Assembly: GCA_964453155.1 (NCBI GenBank) | Contig: CAYVQU010000008.1 | Coordinates: 1 to 62,212, forward strand | Source of the DNA: CAYVQU01 sp964453155 | GTDB taxonomy: Bacteria > Chloroflexota > Anaerolineae > Anaerolineales > UBA11858 | Direction of reading: 5' to 3' | Length of the DNA: 62,212 nt | Shown: one piece after another, positions 41,444-49,738 of the stretch | Position numbering within the stretch: position 1 is the stretch's first letter | How the letters are laid out: each line of letters opens with the position of its first letter | Made by a program: the position numbers and the translations under genes | Notes under the pieces: generated by a model | Seen by the model: the letters and a program-made list of their open reading frames with translations, nothing else | What the model was told of the DNA's origin: nothing | Databases searched by the model: none

Positions 41444-42427
41444 TCATCTCTTCCAAGATTTGGCTCGAGTGAATAAATCTCCCAAAGGGCGTAGTTCTCC
41501 AATTGGCATCGAAAAATTATCTGTTCGCGTCCGGGCATATTGGAAAACGCGGCTGCCCGCGGGTAACCGAAAGGCTTTCTCTTTGAAGTCGCCCCGAGTC
41601 ATATAACCGACAAAATAGATTTGCATCCCATACACCCAAATATTGCCCCATTCCGCGGGATTGATAAGATGGGTTTCATCCCGATTGGTACTGTGAACTC
41701 CCAAAATTCCAGTTGGAAGTTGGGGACAATACAGGTAACTCAGCGTGCGAAACTCACCTTTGAGGCGAGTTCTAACCCGTGGTTCCAACATCACTTGTTC
41801 GGTAAAAAACTTTTGGTCGACGTCTAAGCCACCAAGTTCAAGTTTTAGACGTTCATCAAAATCGCTTTTTATGATGAGTTGACCGATATTCTTATCTTGT
41901 TTGGGATGTGACCAGGTTTTCGGCAAGGCATGGATTAGATAAACCGGTTGCTTGGCAGTTAAAGCCTGAATTAAGGTCTGTCGATTGGGGGTAACCAGGC
42001 TATTGAGAAATGCAAATACATAAATATCATCGTCAATCAATTTCTCGGTATTGATTTGATCGGCGGGAACCAGGGCCTGGGCTTCGAGCAACGAGTGGGG
42101 ATACTTGTTGATTTGACTAATACGTTTCTTTTGCAAAATGGAAAAACTTTTGATATCGCAGTGGCGTCCCCCAATGGCAATGTCATACCGATCTGGATCG
42201 GTAAACGGAGTCGCCCCCAAACTGTCGTGGGGTACCTCTTCGGTTCCCAATAAGCGCCGAAATGCCAGCTCCACCGCCACTCCAGCCGCGATCCGCCGCA
42301 GCCGCTTCAGGAACGACCCGCCCATCCGATCATACGTAAACGGCAAAGACCGGCAGGCATACGCGATCCCAGCCTGGGTTAGATCAGGGGTGTATTCGAT
42401 CCGAATAAAATCAGCTGGGGTGACCAT
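41444..42427 (-). CDS. Putative restriction endonuclease paired with the methyltransferase
   Basis: The 327-aa protein has no family I can name. It contains a PD-(D/E)XK-like core: E53 in AVELAFRRLLG, D82 in YDIAI, and D91 and K93 in CDIKS. This is the spacing of type II restriction enzymes. It starts three bases after the stop of a DNA methyltransferase gene on the same strand, the classic M-R order. Hydrophobic or signal sequences are absent. The rest (YVFAFLNSL, WVYGMQIYFVGYMTRGDF) may form the specificity part. The restriction role is inferred from the motif and the partner gene, and the recognition site is unknown. Confidence 0.65.
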   Translation of the reverse strand: MVTPADFIRIEYTPDLTQAGIAYACRSLPFTYDRMGGSFLKRLRRIAAGVAVELAFRRLLGTEEVPHDSLGATPFTDPDRYDIAIGGRHCDIKSFSILQKKRISQINKYPHSLLEAQALVPADQINTEKLIDDDIYVFAFLNSLVTPNRQTLIQALTAKQPVYLIHALPKTWSHPKQDKNIGQLIIKSDFDERLKLELGGLDVDQKFFTEQVMLEPRVRTRLKGEFRTLSYLYCPQLPTGILGVHSTNRDETHLINPAEWGNIWVYGMQIYFVGYMTRGDFKEKAFRLPAGSRVFQYARTRTDNFSMPIGELRPLGDLFTRAKSWKR

Positions 42428-42430
42428 CTC

Positions 42431-43267
42431 TCAGCGGTCGTTGCGAAATTGCAAACAATAATGGTGAAAGGTGTTGCTGACCCAGGCATTCCCCATGCCA
42501 TAAGGGGCCAGCCGTTGGTTGTCCTGACACCAAATTTTCTCATCTTTCAGGGTGTAAGTTTGATTTAATTGCTGTCCTAAGTCCCAGGCCAGGGGATAAA
42601 TTTTGCCCCCTTTTTTGACATTTTTGACGATGATGGTCAAATAAGCCCGTTCCCGTAGAAAGGGTTGCAACCCTTCATATATATTAATCAGTTTTTCCAG
42701 GAACTGCTCATAATCGTGGATATTGCCAACATCATTGGGATCATCAGAATAAAATACATCCAGATTGTCGGCCCCCCGCCGTTTTTTCTGAGTCTGGGCT
42801 CCCCGGGCGTGGAGCATATCCCAATACGGTGGGGAAGTGATGACGTAATCAATTAGGGGGACATCGTTTTCGGATGCGATCCCTGCAAAATTGGCCGAAT
42901 CCCCCGTAAATACCTCAGATTTGAGGAGGTTTGCTGGTTCTCCCAGAGTTTCTCGCTCCTCGGCGATCACCTGCCGCGCGATCTCAGCATAACCGGGATT
43001 AAGTTCCACCCCAAATCCATGCCGACCCGATCGCAGCGCGGCCACGAGTGTGCTTCCAGTTCCCACCATAGGGTCAAAGACGACCTGCTCCTTTTTGGTG
43101 AAAAACTCGATAAACTCCTGCACCAAGGTTTCAGGATATTTGGCCGGATGGCGCAAGACCCCCTTCTTGCGCGGCGGTGGGTTGTGAATAAACCACGATT
43201 TCTGGAACTTGAGCCACTCTTTATTCGAGAGGTCGTTCATGCGGTTGCGATATTGTCGTTTAGCCAT
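42431..43267 (-). CDS. DNA methyltransferase (N4-cytosine or N6-adenine type)
   Basis: The 278-aa protein belongs to the amino-methyltransferase group. Motif order is X-like HPAKYPETLVQEFI (40-53), motif I DPMVGTGS (65-72) and catalytic motif IV TSPPYW (144-149). SPPY favours N4-methylcytosine over N6-methyladenine. It would protect host DNA from the adjacent putative endonuclease. The pair forms a small type II restriction-modification cassette between ssb and a lipoprotein gene. It is bracketed by the 19-bp inverted repeat (41361-41420) and a family A repeat (43293-43390), which suggests insertion as a unit. Confidence 0.88.
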   Translation of the reverse strand: MAKRQYRNRMNDLSNKEWLKFQKSWFIHNPPPRKKGVLRHPAKYPETLVQEFIEFFTKKEQVVFDPMVGTGSTLVAALRSGRHGFGVELNPGYAEIARQVIAEERETLGEPANLLKSEVFTGDSANFAGIASENDVPLIDYVITSPPYWDMLHARGAQTQKKRRGADNLDVFYSDDPNDVGNIHDYEQFLEKLINIYEGLQPFLRERAYLTIIVKNVKKGGKIYPLAWDLGQQLNQTYTLKDEKIWCQDNQRLAPYGMGNAWVSNTFHHYCLQFRNDR

Positions 43268-43292
43268 AACAGAATTCTATCACTAGAAATTT

Positions 43293-43390
43293 AACGCAAA
43301 GGCGCAGAGAGGCAGAGACGCAAAGTTTTATATGTCGAAACCCCAAAGTTGTGTTTTTTATTCTTTAATCTCTCTCCGCACCTTTGCGTT
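43293..43390. repeat. Dispersed inverted repeat, family A copy 3
   Basis: AACGCAAAGGCGCAGAGAG (from 43293) faces CTCTCTCCGCACCTTTGCGTT (ending 43390), complementary except for a few positions, with a long loop. It fills the gap between the methyltransferase start and the lipoprotein stop. It ends five bases before the latter. Confidence 0.8.
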
Positions 43391-43394
43391 TCGA

Positions 43395-44207
43395 TTATTC
43401 CAACACCTGATAGACAACCAAGTCCGAAAAACTCACCGTAACGGCCGTCTCCCCTGCCGCACGAGCGAAAATTCCGATCATGCCCCGATGCAGAATCCGA
43501 TCTTGGACCGCAAATTGAAATTCATCGTCGATGAAGAATTGCATTTCATCCCCACGGACCCACACCCCCAGCCGGGACGTACTCGGTGCCCCCCGCGGCA
43601 CTGACGGACTCGCTAGCCAGGGTTGGGGCGAGGAGGGCAGCCCAGCGACAACTTTATCTAACCGGGCTTGACCATCACAAGAAAGTGAAAATCGGTAAAA
43701 ATCCCGCGGTCCGTTATACCGGAACAGCAGCCCATATTCATCTAGTCCAGTGCAAATATTGGGACTGGCCGTTATCTCGACGTAGAAATCTTCAAAAATG
43801 GGCTCGTTCCGAAAGCTGAAGAGATAGCCTTTATCCTGATCAACAGCCAAAGTGAGTTCATTCTGGCCCAAAGCAATGGTGCCCTGCCCCGATGGTCCAG
43901 TGAGCCAAAAAGTCGCATTTCGGAAATTATCACTGAGTAGTACTGATCCAACCCCGGTTCGCATTTGAACAGTTGGCGAAGGTACCACCGTTGGCATGGG
44001 CGTCCAGGTCGCAGTGGGCGGGAACCAAACTGTTGTCGGTGTCGGTGAAATGGTGGCAGTCGGAACCTCTGTCGGTGTAGGGGGGATGGGTTCACTCGGA
44101 AAGCAGCTGGAGAGAACAAACAAAGCTACAGATATGCAAATAGACCAGTATGCAAATTTGCTCCCCTGCCCCTTTTCTCCCTTGCCCCTTTGCCCTTTTA
44201 TTCTCAA
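43395..44207 (-). CDS. Lipoprotein with Pro/Thr linker and concanavalin-like domain
   Basis: The 270-aa reading begins at a TTG overlapping the purA stop by four bases. The basic, Gly-rich N-terminus is coded by a G-rich tract. A hydrophobic segment ends in the lipobox VLSSC (Cys near 35). A Pro/Thr-rich linker (40-80) follows, then a beta-sandwich of the laminin G/DUF1080 kind (about 90-270) with LLFRYNGPRDFYRFSLSCDG and LGVWVRGDEMQFFIDDEFQF. Such domains bind sugars or remain of unknown ligand. The overlap with purA suggests co-transcription, but the functional link is unclear. Confidence 0.75.
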   Translation of the reverse strand: MRIKGQRGKGEKGQGSKFAYWSICISVALFVLSSCFPSEPIPPTPTEVPTATISPTPTTVWFPPTATWTPMPTVVPSPTVQMRTGVGSVLLSDNFRNATFWLTGPSGQGTIALGQNELTLAVDQDKGYLFSFRNEPIFEDFYVEITASPNICTGLDEYGLLFRYNGPRDFYRFSLSCDGQARLDKVVAGLPSSPQPWLASPSVPRGAPSTSRLGVWVRGDEMQFFIDDEFQFAVQDRILHRGMIGIFARAAGETAVTVSFSDLVVYQVLE

Positions 44208-45499
44208 TTCAATTTTTCCACGACCTGCTCCCGCTCCGGCCCCACCGAAATATATCGCACCGGCACCTCACAGATTTCTTCGATCTTGTGGATATAGTTG
44301 TGGGCCGCGGTAGGGAGGTCATCCCATGTACGAATGCCAGTCACATCTTCGGCCCACCCGGGGACTTCCTCGTAAACCGGTTCAAATGGAGATAAATCCG
44401 CGGGCCCAAGAGGGAGTTCTTCATAGGTTTGGTCACCGGAACGATAGGATGTGCAGATGTTCAGGGATTCCAACCCAGAAAGCACATCCATCTTGGTAAT
44501 CGTCAATTCGGTCAAGCCGTTGACGCGGGCCGCATAGCGGAGCAGCACCCCATCCAACCAGCCGACCCGGCGGGGACGGCCTGTGGTGGTGCCAAACTCA
44601 TCCCAAGGGTTGGCACCGGTGCCGCGGAGCCGAGTGGCCCATTCACCAAAAACTTCGGTAGGGAAGGGACCTTCCCCAACTCGGGATTGAAACGCCTTGG
44701 TGACTCCCACAATCCGGCCGATATACCGCAGCCCCAACCCCAAACCGATTAGAACACCTGGTGCGGTCGGGTTAGAACTCGTCACGAAGGGGTAAGTCCC
44801 ATGATCTAAGTCCAGCAAGGTTCCCTGACCGCCTTCGGCTAGTACGGTCTGCTCATTTTTTAGGGCCGCGGTTAATAATGTAGAAACATCACCGATATAG
44901 GGTTCTAATTCTCGGGCATAACCAGAATATTCTTGGGCCACCGCCTGGGGATCAAGGGGTGTCGCGCCATAAATCGCGGTCAGTTGTTGGTTGACTTTTT
45001 CTGTGTGGAGCATGATGGCGTCGGCGAATTCTTCCTGGTCGAGCATGGCTTCAAATCGGATCCCGCTGCGGGCGGCTTTGTCGTTGTAGGCCGGACCAAT
45101 GCCGCGTAAAGTCGTGCCAATTTTGCCCTCGCCACGGGCGGCCTCGCGGGCCGCATCTAAGGCTAAGTGGGCTGGTGTGATGATGTGGGCCCCGAACGAA
45201 ATTCGCATCCGTTCTGGGGTAATCTCAACGCCCTTACCCCGCAGCATTTCCATTTCGGCGAGTAAAACTTTGGGATTGACGACCACCCCATTACCGATGA
45301 TTCCGACCGTATGGGGCTGAATCACACCTGAGGGGATGAGATGCAGCTTGAAGGTGGTATCTCCCACCGTAACGGTGTGTCCGGCATTATCGCCGCCATT
45401 ATAGCGAGCCACATATTCCGCCTGCGACGACATCAAGTCGACCACGCGGCCTTTTCCCTCGTCACCCCACTGGGTGCCAATGACTATATTAAGCGCCAT
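44204..45499 (-). CDS. purA: Adenylosuccinate synthetase
   Basis: PurA joins IMP and aspartate using GTP, the first committed step to AMP. The 431-aa protein has the N-terminal GTQWGDEGKGRVVDLM loop (about 8-23), GDNAGHT, the middle GTTLRGIGPAYNDKAAR, and the C-terminal nucleotide motif TKMDVLSGL. Length and motifs are standard. The ATG at 45499 is preceded by GAGAGG. It is divergent from the threonine dehydrogenase-like gene and followed, with a four-base overlap, by the lipoprotein gene. Confidence 0.97.
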   Translation of the reverse strand: MALNIVIGTQWGDEGKGRVVDLMSSQAEYVARYNGGDNAGHTVTVGDTTFKLHLIPSGVIQPHTVGIIGNGVVVNPKVLLAEMEMLRGKGVEITPERMRISFGAHIITPAHLALDAAREAARGEGKIGTTLRGIGPAYNDKAARSGIRFEAMLDQEEFADAIMLHTEKVNQQLTAIYGATPLDPQAVAQEYSGYARELEPYIGDVSTLLTAALKNEQTVLAEGGQGTLLDLDHGTYPFVTSSNPTAPGVLIGLGLGLRYIGRIVGVTKAFQSRVGEGPFPTEVFGEWATRLRGTGANPWDEFGTTTGRPRRVGWLDGVLLRYAARVNGLTELTITKMDVLSGLESLNICTSYRSGDQTYEELPLGPADLSPFEPVYEEVPGWAEDVTGIRTWDDLPTAAHNYIHKIEEICEVPVRYISVGPEREQVVEKLN

Positions 45500-45612
45500 G
45501 AGAACCTCTCAAATATGAGTTTTATCGAAATGATTTGATTACTTTTGCTTTCAATTTACCTGATAACTGGTATCTGACACCCTAACGCGGGTATTGTAAA
45601 ATGAAATCGGCT

Positions 45613-45662
45613 GGTGAATTGAGGCTTCCGATGATTTTAACAATTGAGCACCGCAATTCACC
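45613..45662. other. Inverted repeat in the divergent purA-dehydrogenase region
   Basis: GGTGAATTG (45613-45621) and CAATTCACC (45654-45662) are exact complements 32 bases apart, between the two divergent starts. It could be an operator or a hairpin. Confidence 0.4.
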
Positions 45663-45725
45663 TCATTCTAGCACAAACTTACCGCGTTAGCATTACGGTT
45701 TTGTTACTCAAAAGGAGATTGTTTA

Positions 45726-46739
45726 ATGCGTAAAAAGGCGATTCTGATCACCGGCGCGGCTGGTGAAATCGGTCATGCTTTAATTGAATCTTTATCAGAA
45801 ACTGGGGATAATCCTCTGATTACTTTAGACCTCCAACCGCTGCCCGATGATGTAAAACATTTAACTACTCATATCGAAGGCAGTATTTTAGATCAGGAGA
45901 TTTTGGAACGGCTGGTCAGTCAGTATGAGTTTGACACAATTCTTCATTTGGCGGCGCTGCTCTCGACCCGCGGGGAATTCACCCCCAATACGGCCCATCA
46001 GGTCAATGTGGAGGGGACCATGCGCCTGTTAAAGGTGGCCGCCGAGCAATCCGAGTGGCGTGGCAAACCCGTAAAATTCATCTTCCCCAGCTCGATTGCG
46101 GCTTACGGCCTGCCCGATTTAGAAACCAAAAACCAATACGCCCGCGTCCGTGAGTGGGAGTGGAATTATCCCCGCACGATGTATGGGGCCAACAAGCTCT
46201 ATTGTGAGATGTTGGGCACATACTTTAGCGAACATTACCGCCAACTCGCGGCCGACCAACCCGTAATGCTCGATTTTCGGGCTTTACGGTTCCCCGGGCT
46301 AATCAGTGCTTTCACCGTGCCCAGCGGGGGGACCAGCGATTACGGTCCCGAGATGCTTCATGCCGCGGCCAAGGGTGAACCTTATGGATGTTTTGTCCGC
46401 GCCGATGTCCGCATCCCCTTCATGGCGATGCCGGATGCGGTCAAATCATTATTGTTGCTGACGGTTGCCCCGGCTGACGCTCTCACCCAGCGAGTTTATA
46501 ACATTACCAGCTTCAGTCTATCGGCAGCAGAATTTCGAGAAGAGGTTTTGGATTATTTCCCTGATGCCAATATTGGCTACAAAATCGACCCAAAGCGCCA
46601 GAAAATTGTTGATAGTTGGTGTGCCGATATGGATGACAGCGCGGCCCGCCGCGATTGGGGTTGGCAGCCCGATTATGATTTGAAACGGGCGTTTGCAGAG
46701 TATCTGGTTCCAAATATCCGCCAGCGCTATGAAGAATAA
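45726..46739 (+). CDS. NAD-dependent epimerase-family protein, L-threonine 3-dehydrogenase type
   Basis: The 337-aa extended short-chain dehydrogenase has TGAAGEIG (9-16) for NAD binding and the catalytic YxxxK as Y153 and K157 with PSSIAAYG before it. The C-terminal half (GGTSDYGPEMLHAA, VRADVRIPFMAMPDA, VYNITSFSLSAAEF, DSWCADMDDSAARRDWGW) follows the pattern of SDR-type L-threonine 3-dehydrogenases, which oxidise threonine to 2-amino-3-ketobutyrate. A 2-amino-3-ketobutyrate ligase gene, the usual partner, is not in the window. AAGGAG precedes the ATG. A terminator follows. Confidence 0.82.
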   Translation: MRKKAILITGAAGEIGHALIESLSETGDNPLITLDLQPLPDDVKHLTTHIEGSILDQEILERLVSQYEFDTILHLAALLSTRGEFTPNTAHQVNVEGTMRLLKVAAEQSEWRGKPVKFIFPSSIAAYGLPDLETKNQYARVREWEWNYPRTMYGANKLYCEMLGTYFSEHYRQLAADQPVMLDFRALRFPGLISAFTVPSGGTSDYGPEMLHAAAKGEPYGCFVRADVRIPFMAMPDAVKSLLLLTVAPADALTQRVYNITSFSLSAAEFREEVLDYFPDANIGYKIDPKRQKIVDSWCADMDDSAARRDWGWQPDYDLKRAFAEYLVPNIRQRYEE

Positions 46740-46761
46740 ACTTTCTTGCTAAGGAATCCAA

Positions 46762-46799
46762 GAAGCCAGGAATTGCATTAGTTCCTGGTTTCTTTTTTT
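46762..46799 (+). terminator. Rho-independent terminator
   Basis: GAAGCCAGGAA (46762-46772) pairs with TTCCTGGTTTC (46782-46792, one G-T pair), followed by seven T. It ends the threonine dehydrogenase-like gene. Confidence 0.88.
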
Positions 46800-46856
46800 G
46801 TCAGTATAGATGTATAATTTCTCTTGGAAATTAAATTACTAGGAGATCAATTACTA

Positions 46857-47756
46857 ATGTCTGAAAAACTCACAGTTGGCTATATCGGTTTAGGGATCAT
46901 GGGCAAATCCATGGCCCGCAATATTCTTAAAGCTGGATTTCCTCTCGTCGTTCACAACCGCAGTCGGGGGGCGGTGGCCGAATTAGTGGCTGAAGGCGCG
47001 GTTGAAGCCTTTTCCCCTCAAGAAGTCGCGGCCCAAGTGGATGTGATTTTCACCAATTTACCCGATTCCCCCGATGTGGAATTGGTTGCCCTAGGGGCAG
47101 ATGGCATCCTTGCCGGTGCGAAAAAAGGCTTGATTTTTGTCGATAATTCCACTATAAAACCGGCAACGGCCCGTCATATTGCCGAAAAACTGGCCGAGAA
47201 AGGTGTTCTCAGCCTTGATGCTCCTGTCAGTGGTGGGGATATCGGCGCTGAAAAAGGGACTTTGGCCATCATGGTCGGCGGTCCCGTCGCAGCTTTGGAA
47301 AAAGTCATGCCGATTTTCAATGCTATCGGCAAATCGATCACCCATGTGGGCGATACTGGTGCCGGACAAATTGCCAAGGCCTGCAACCAGATCATGGTCG
47401 CCGCCCAAATGACAGCGATGGGAGAACTGCTCGTCCTGGCCCGCAAAGCCGGGGCCGATCCCGAAAAAGTCGTCGCCGCTATCCAAGGTGGCGCGGCCCA
47501 ATGTTGGGCTTTGGATGTCAAACCGGAACGGCTTTTTGCTGGCAATCGCAACCCTGGTTTCAAGGCTTACATGCAGGCGAAGGATTTAGGCATCGTGATG
47601 GACACCGCCCGTGAATACGGTATCTCCATCCCCGCCGCAGCCGTCAACACTCAACTTTTCAATGCTATGCTCCAAATGGGGATGGCTGAACTCGATAATT
47701 CGGCGGTAGTTGGTGTCATTGAAAAGCTGTCGAATGCGAAACTGCTTGAGAATTAA
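46857..47756 (+). CDS. Beta-hydroxyacid dehydrogenase (2-hydroxy-3-oxopropionate reductase type)
   Basis: From the ATG at 46857 the protein is 299 aa. AGGAG lies 11 bases upstream, and a TTG at 46824 would be a less likely start. Features of the 3-hydroxyisobutyrate/tartronate-semialdehyde reductase family are YIGLGIMGKSMARN (9-22, NAD(P) site), the substrate loop DAPVSGGDIGAEKGTL, and GAGQIAKACNQIM with the catalytic Lys. The C-terminal helical domain carries KDLGIVMDTAREYGISIP. The closest fit is a GarR-like reductase, but 3-hydroxyisobutyrate dehydrogenase cannot be excluded. A TATAAT at 46813-46818 is a possible -10. Confidence 0.85.
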   Translation: MSEKLTVGYIGLGIMGKSMARNILKAGFPLVVHNRSRGAVAELVAEGAVEAFSPQEVAAQVDVIFTNLPDSPDVELVALGADGILAGAKKGLIFVDNSTIKPATARHIAEKLAEKGVLSLDAPVSGGDIGAEKGTLAIMVGGPVAALEKVMPIFNAIGKSITHVGDTGAGQIAKACNQIMVAAQMTAMGELLVLARKAGADPEKVVAAIQGGAAQCWALDVKPERLFAGNRNPGFKAYMQAKDLGIVMDTAREYGISIPAAAVNTQLFNAMLQMGMAELDNSAVVGVIEKLSNAKLLEN

Positions 47757-47835
47757 TTTAACCGCGGAGATCGCTGAACACGCAGAGATTGGTCAATATA
47801 AATTCTCAGCGTTCTCCGCGAACTCAGCGGTAAAT
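47757..47835. repeat. Dispersed inverted repeat, family A copy 4
   Basis: The left arm (from TTTAACCGCGGAGATCGC) and the right arm (to CTCAGCGGTAAA) are imperfect complements over about 30 bases. It starts immediately after the stop codon of the dehydrogenase gene. Confidence 0.75.
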
Positions 47836-47890
47836 TTCCCCTCAACATCACACCGAATCTAGGGTAAACTAGGCCCACTAATTTAAACCG

Positions 47891-47928
47891 AAAGCCTTGC
47901 GAGTAAATGTCCGCTCGCAGGGCTTTTT
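47891..47928 (+). promoter_or_regulatory. Terminator-like hairpin in the leader of the YitT gene
   Basis: AAAGCCTTGCGAG (47891-47903) pairs with CTCGCAGGGCTTT (47914-47926, one G-T pair), followed by T residues. The ribosome site GAGG (47933-47936) and the ATG at 47943 come right after. An intrinsic terminator just in front of a gene suggests attenuation. Alternatively it ends the dehydrogenase transcript. Confidence 0.55.
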
Positions 47929-47942
47929 CTGTGAGGTGAAAT

Positions 47943-48839
47943 ATGCGCGTCTTCTGGCGAAAAACCCTATTACAACGTCCGCAATTGACCTGGGCATCGG
48001 CTCGGGATTATGGCTTCATTCTGGCAGGGGCAATTATCCAGGCCATATCCTTACGGGTGTTCTTGATCCCCGCGCAATTAGCGAGTGGGGGTGTTAGTGG
48101 TCTGGCCCAAATTATCAACCATTACACGGATTGGCCGATTGGTGTGATGGTCCTAATTGGGAATGCGCCCTTGTTTTTGCTTGGGTGGCGTTACTTAGGC
48201 GGCAGTCGTTTTGCCCTGCGGACCGCGTTCGCGGTTCTCGCTTTTTCACTTTTGGTGGATTTACCCCTTCCATTTTTGCCCGAAGACGGGTTAACCGATG
48301 ATTTAGTTTTAAATACGCTCTACGGTGCCGTGGTCAGTGGGATCGGGTTTGGCTTGGTTTATCGAGGGCGCGGTACCAGTGGTGGGTCCGATATCCTCGC
48401 CCGAATTCTTAACAACTGGAAAGGGATTTCGATCTCTCAAAGTTATCTTCTCACCGACGCCCTCATCATGTTTCTGGCGGGGTTATCTTTTAGTTGGGAA
48501 AATGCCCTCTACGCCCTGGTGATGCTCTATATCAGCGGGATTGCCGCGGAAGCGATCACACAGGGTTCCAACGTAGTTCGCACGGCTCTGATCGTCACTG
48601 CCCAGCCAGAGGCCGTTACAGAAAAAATTCTGCATGGTTTAGGGCGGGGTGTAACCATGCTCGCCGGGCGCGGGGGTTACACTGGTCAAGAGAGACCTGT
48701 GTTATATTGTGTCATAACCCGGGCCGAAGTTGCCCAGCTCAAAGCCCTGGTCAACGAAGCGGATGAAAAATCTTTCATGGTTATCGGGCACGCCCATGAA
48801 GCATTAGGGGAGGGCTTCCACCCGCTTAGCAGCGGATGA
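47943..48839 (+). CDS. YitT family membrane protein
   Basis: The 298-aa protein has about six hydrophobic segments (residues 20-210) in the YitT/DUF161 pattern, with LRVFLIPAQLASGGVSGLAQI and VYRGRGTSGGSDILARI. A cytoplasmic DUF2179 domain (about 220-290) with GRGVTMLAGRGGYTGQERPVLYCVI follows. Members are called putative 5xTM transporters, and the substrate is not established. The ATG at 47943 has GAGG six bases upstream. It stands alone behind a terminator-like hairpin. Confidence 0.88.
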   Translation: MRVFWRKTLLQRPQLTWASARDYGFILAGAIIQAISLRVFLIPAQLASGGVSGLAQIINHYTDWPIGVMVLIGNAPLFLLGWRYLGGSRFALRTAFAVLAFSLLVDLPLPFLPEDGLTDDLVLNTLYGAVVSGIGFGLVYRGRGTSGGSDILARILNNWKGISISQSYLLTDALIMFLAGLSFSWENALYALVMLYISGIAAEAITQGSNVVRTALIVTAQPEAVTEKILHGLGRGVTMLAGRGGYTGQERPVLYCVITRAEVAQLKALVNEADEKSFMVIGHAHEALGEGFHPLSSG

Positions 48840-48948
48840 CCCTTCAGCACATTCAGGACAGGCCTTCAGTCTAACGGATTATCGGATGCCCCAGGAGCGA
48901 TCAACATCCGTTCATCTGTTAGGTGCAAGCCATCCGGTGCTAATTTTT

Positions 48949-48974
48949 TGCAACCTTTCTCTATCTCATCCGTA
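48949..48974 (+). promoter_or_regulatory. ECF-type promoter, upstream copy
   Basis: TGCAACCTT (48949-48957), exactly 13 bases, then CGTA (48971-48974). The same two blocks with the same spacing recur at 49048-49073. The bases from 48840 to 48948 hold no gene, only a short match to the 26490 element (48853-48865). Confidence 0.6.
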
Positions 48975-49047
48975 AAAGGAACAAGAAACCGAGATTGTCA
49001 AGAATCCGCTAATCCGTTGTGCGCCAGCAATCCGCTGCTCAATTTCT

Positions 49048-49073
49048 TGCAACCTTCATTAAAAACCTGCGTA
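49048..49073 (+). promoter_or_regulatory. ECF-type promoter, downstream copy
   Basis: TGCAACCTT (49048-49056), 13 bases, CGTA (49070-49073), 65 bases before the ECF sigma gene. The match to the copy at 48949 argues that the encoded sigma factor drives its own operon. Confidence 0.65.
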
Positions 49074-49138
49074 TACAAATTACAACGGCCATGCAGCACG
49101 CTGAGAATCACTAACCCACATGGCCCAGGAGCAAAAAC

Positions 49139-49738
49139 GTGAAAGAAAACGAGTCAGAATGGCTCGTTCGGGCGCTCGAAGGTGATGATGAAGCCTTCAC
49201 CCGAGTGGTAGAGACCTATCAGAGACCGGTATATAACCTGTGTTACCGCATGTTGGGGAATGCTGGTGATGCTGAAGACGCGGCCCAAGAAGCGTTTTTA
49301 CGGGCTTATAAAGCCTTGGATCGCTACGATCCCAAACGCTCGTTTGCGACCTGGTTATTGTCGATTGCTTCACACTACTGCATCGACCAGTTGCGTAAAC
49401 GCCGGTTTACAACCTTTTCGATTGATGACGAAGATCACGCCTGGCTGGAACCCCCTGATCCCGGCCCGAATCCGGAAGGATCACTGAATATCAAAGAGAA
49501 ACAAGAACAAGTGCAGGCTTTGTTAGAAAACTTAAGCCCCAAAGATCGTTCGGCAGTTGTGCTGCGTTATTGGTACAACTACTCCTATGAAGAAATTGCG
49601 CAGTCACTGTCGTTGACGGTCAGCGCTGTGAAGAGCCGGCTCCATCGAGCCCGGAGAGAGTTAGCAAATGTGTGGCAGACACAACAACCCCATAATCAAT
49701 CTGTTGAGAGGATTGGCCATGAATCACCAGCCTTTTGA
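49139..49738 (+). CDS. ECF-type RNA polymerase sigma factor, second copy
   Basis: The 199-aa protein has region 2 (about 10-85, YQRPVYNLCYRMLGNAGDAEDAAQEAF and WLLSIASHYCIDQLRKRR) and region 4 (about 120-175, LSPKDRSAVVLRYWYNYSYEEIAQSLSLTVSAVKSRLHRAR), without region 3. The start is GTG at 49139 with AGGAG seven bases upstream. It overlaps the anti-sigma gene by 20 bases and forms an operon with it and a bactofilin-like gene. The paired TGCAACCTT-N13-CGTA sites upstream suggest positive autoregulation. It differs in sequence from the ECF factor at 24827. Confidence 0.93.
   Translation: MKENESEWLVRALEGDDEAFTRVVETYQRPVYNLCYRMLGNAGDAEDAAQEAFLRAYKALDRYDPKRSFATWLLSIASHYCIDQLRKRRFTTFSIDDEDHAWLEPPDPGPNPEGSLNIKEKQEQVQALLENLSPKDRSAVVLRYWYNYSYEEIAQSLSLTVSAVKSRLHRARRELANVWQTQQPHNQSVERIGHESPAF

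Noticed and set aside
48840..49138. tRNA or small RNA gene in the gap before the second ECF operon
   Set aside because: No cloverleaf or T-loop pattern is present. The gap is explained by two promoters and a short repeat remnant.
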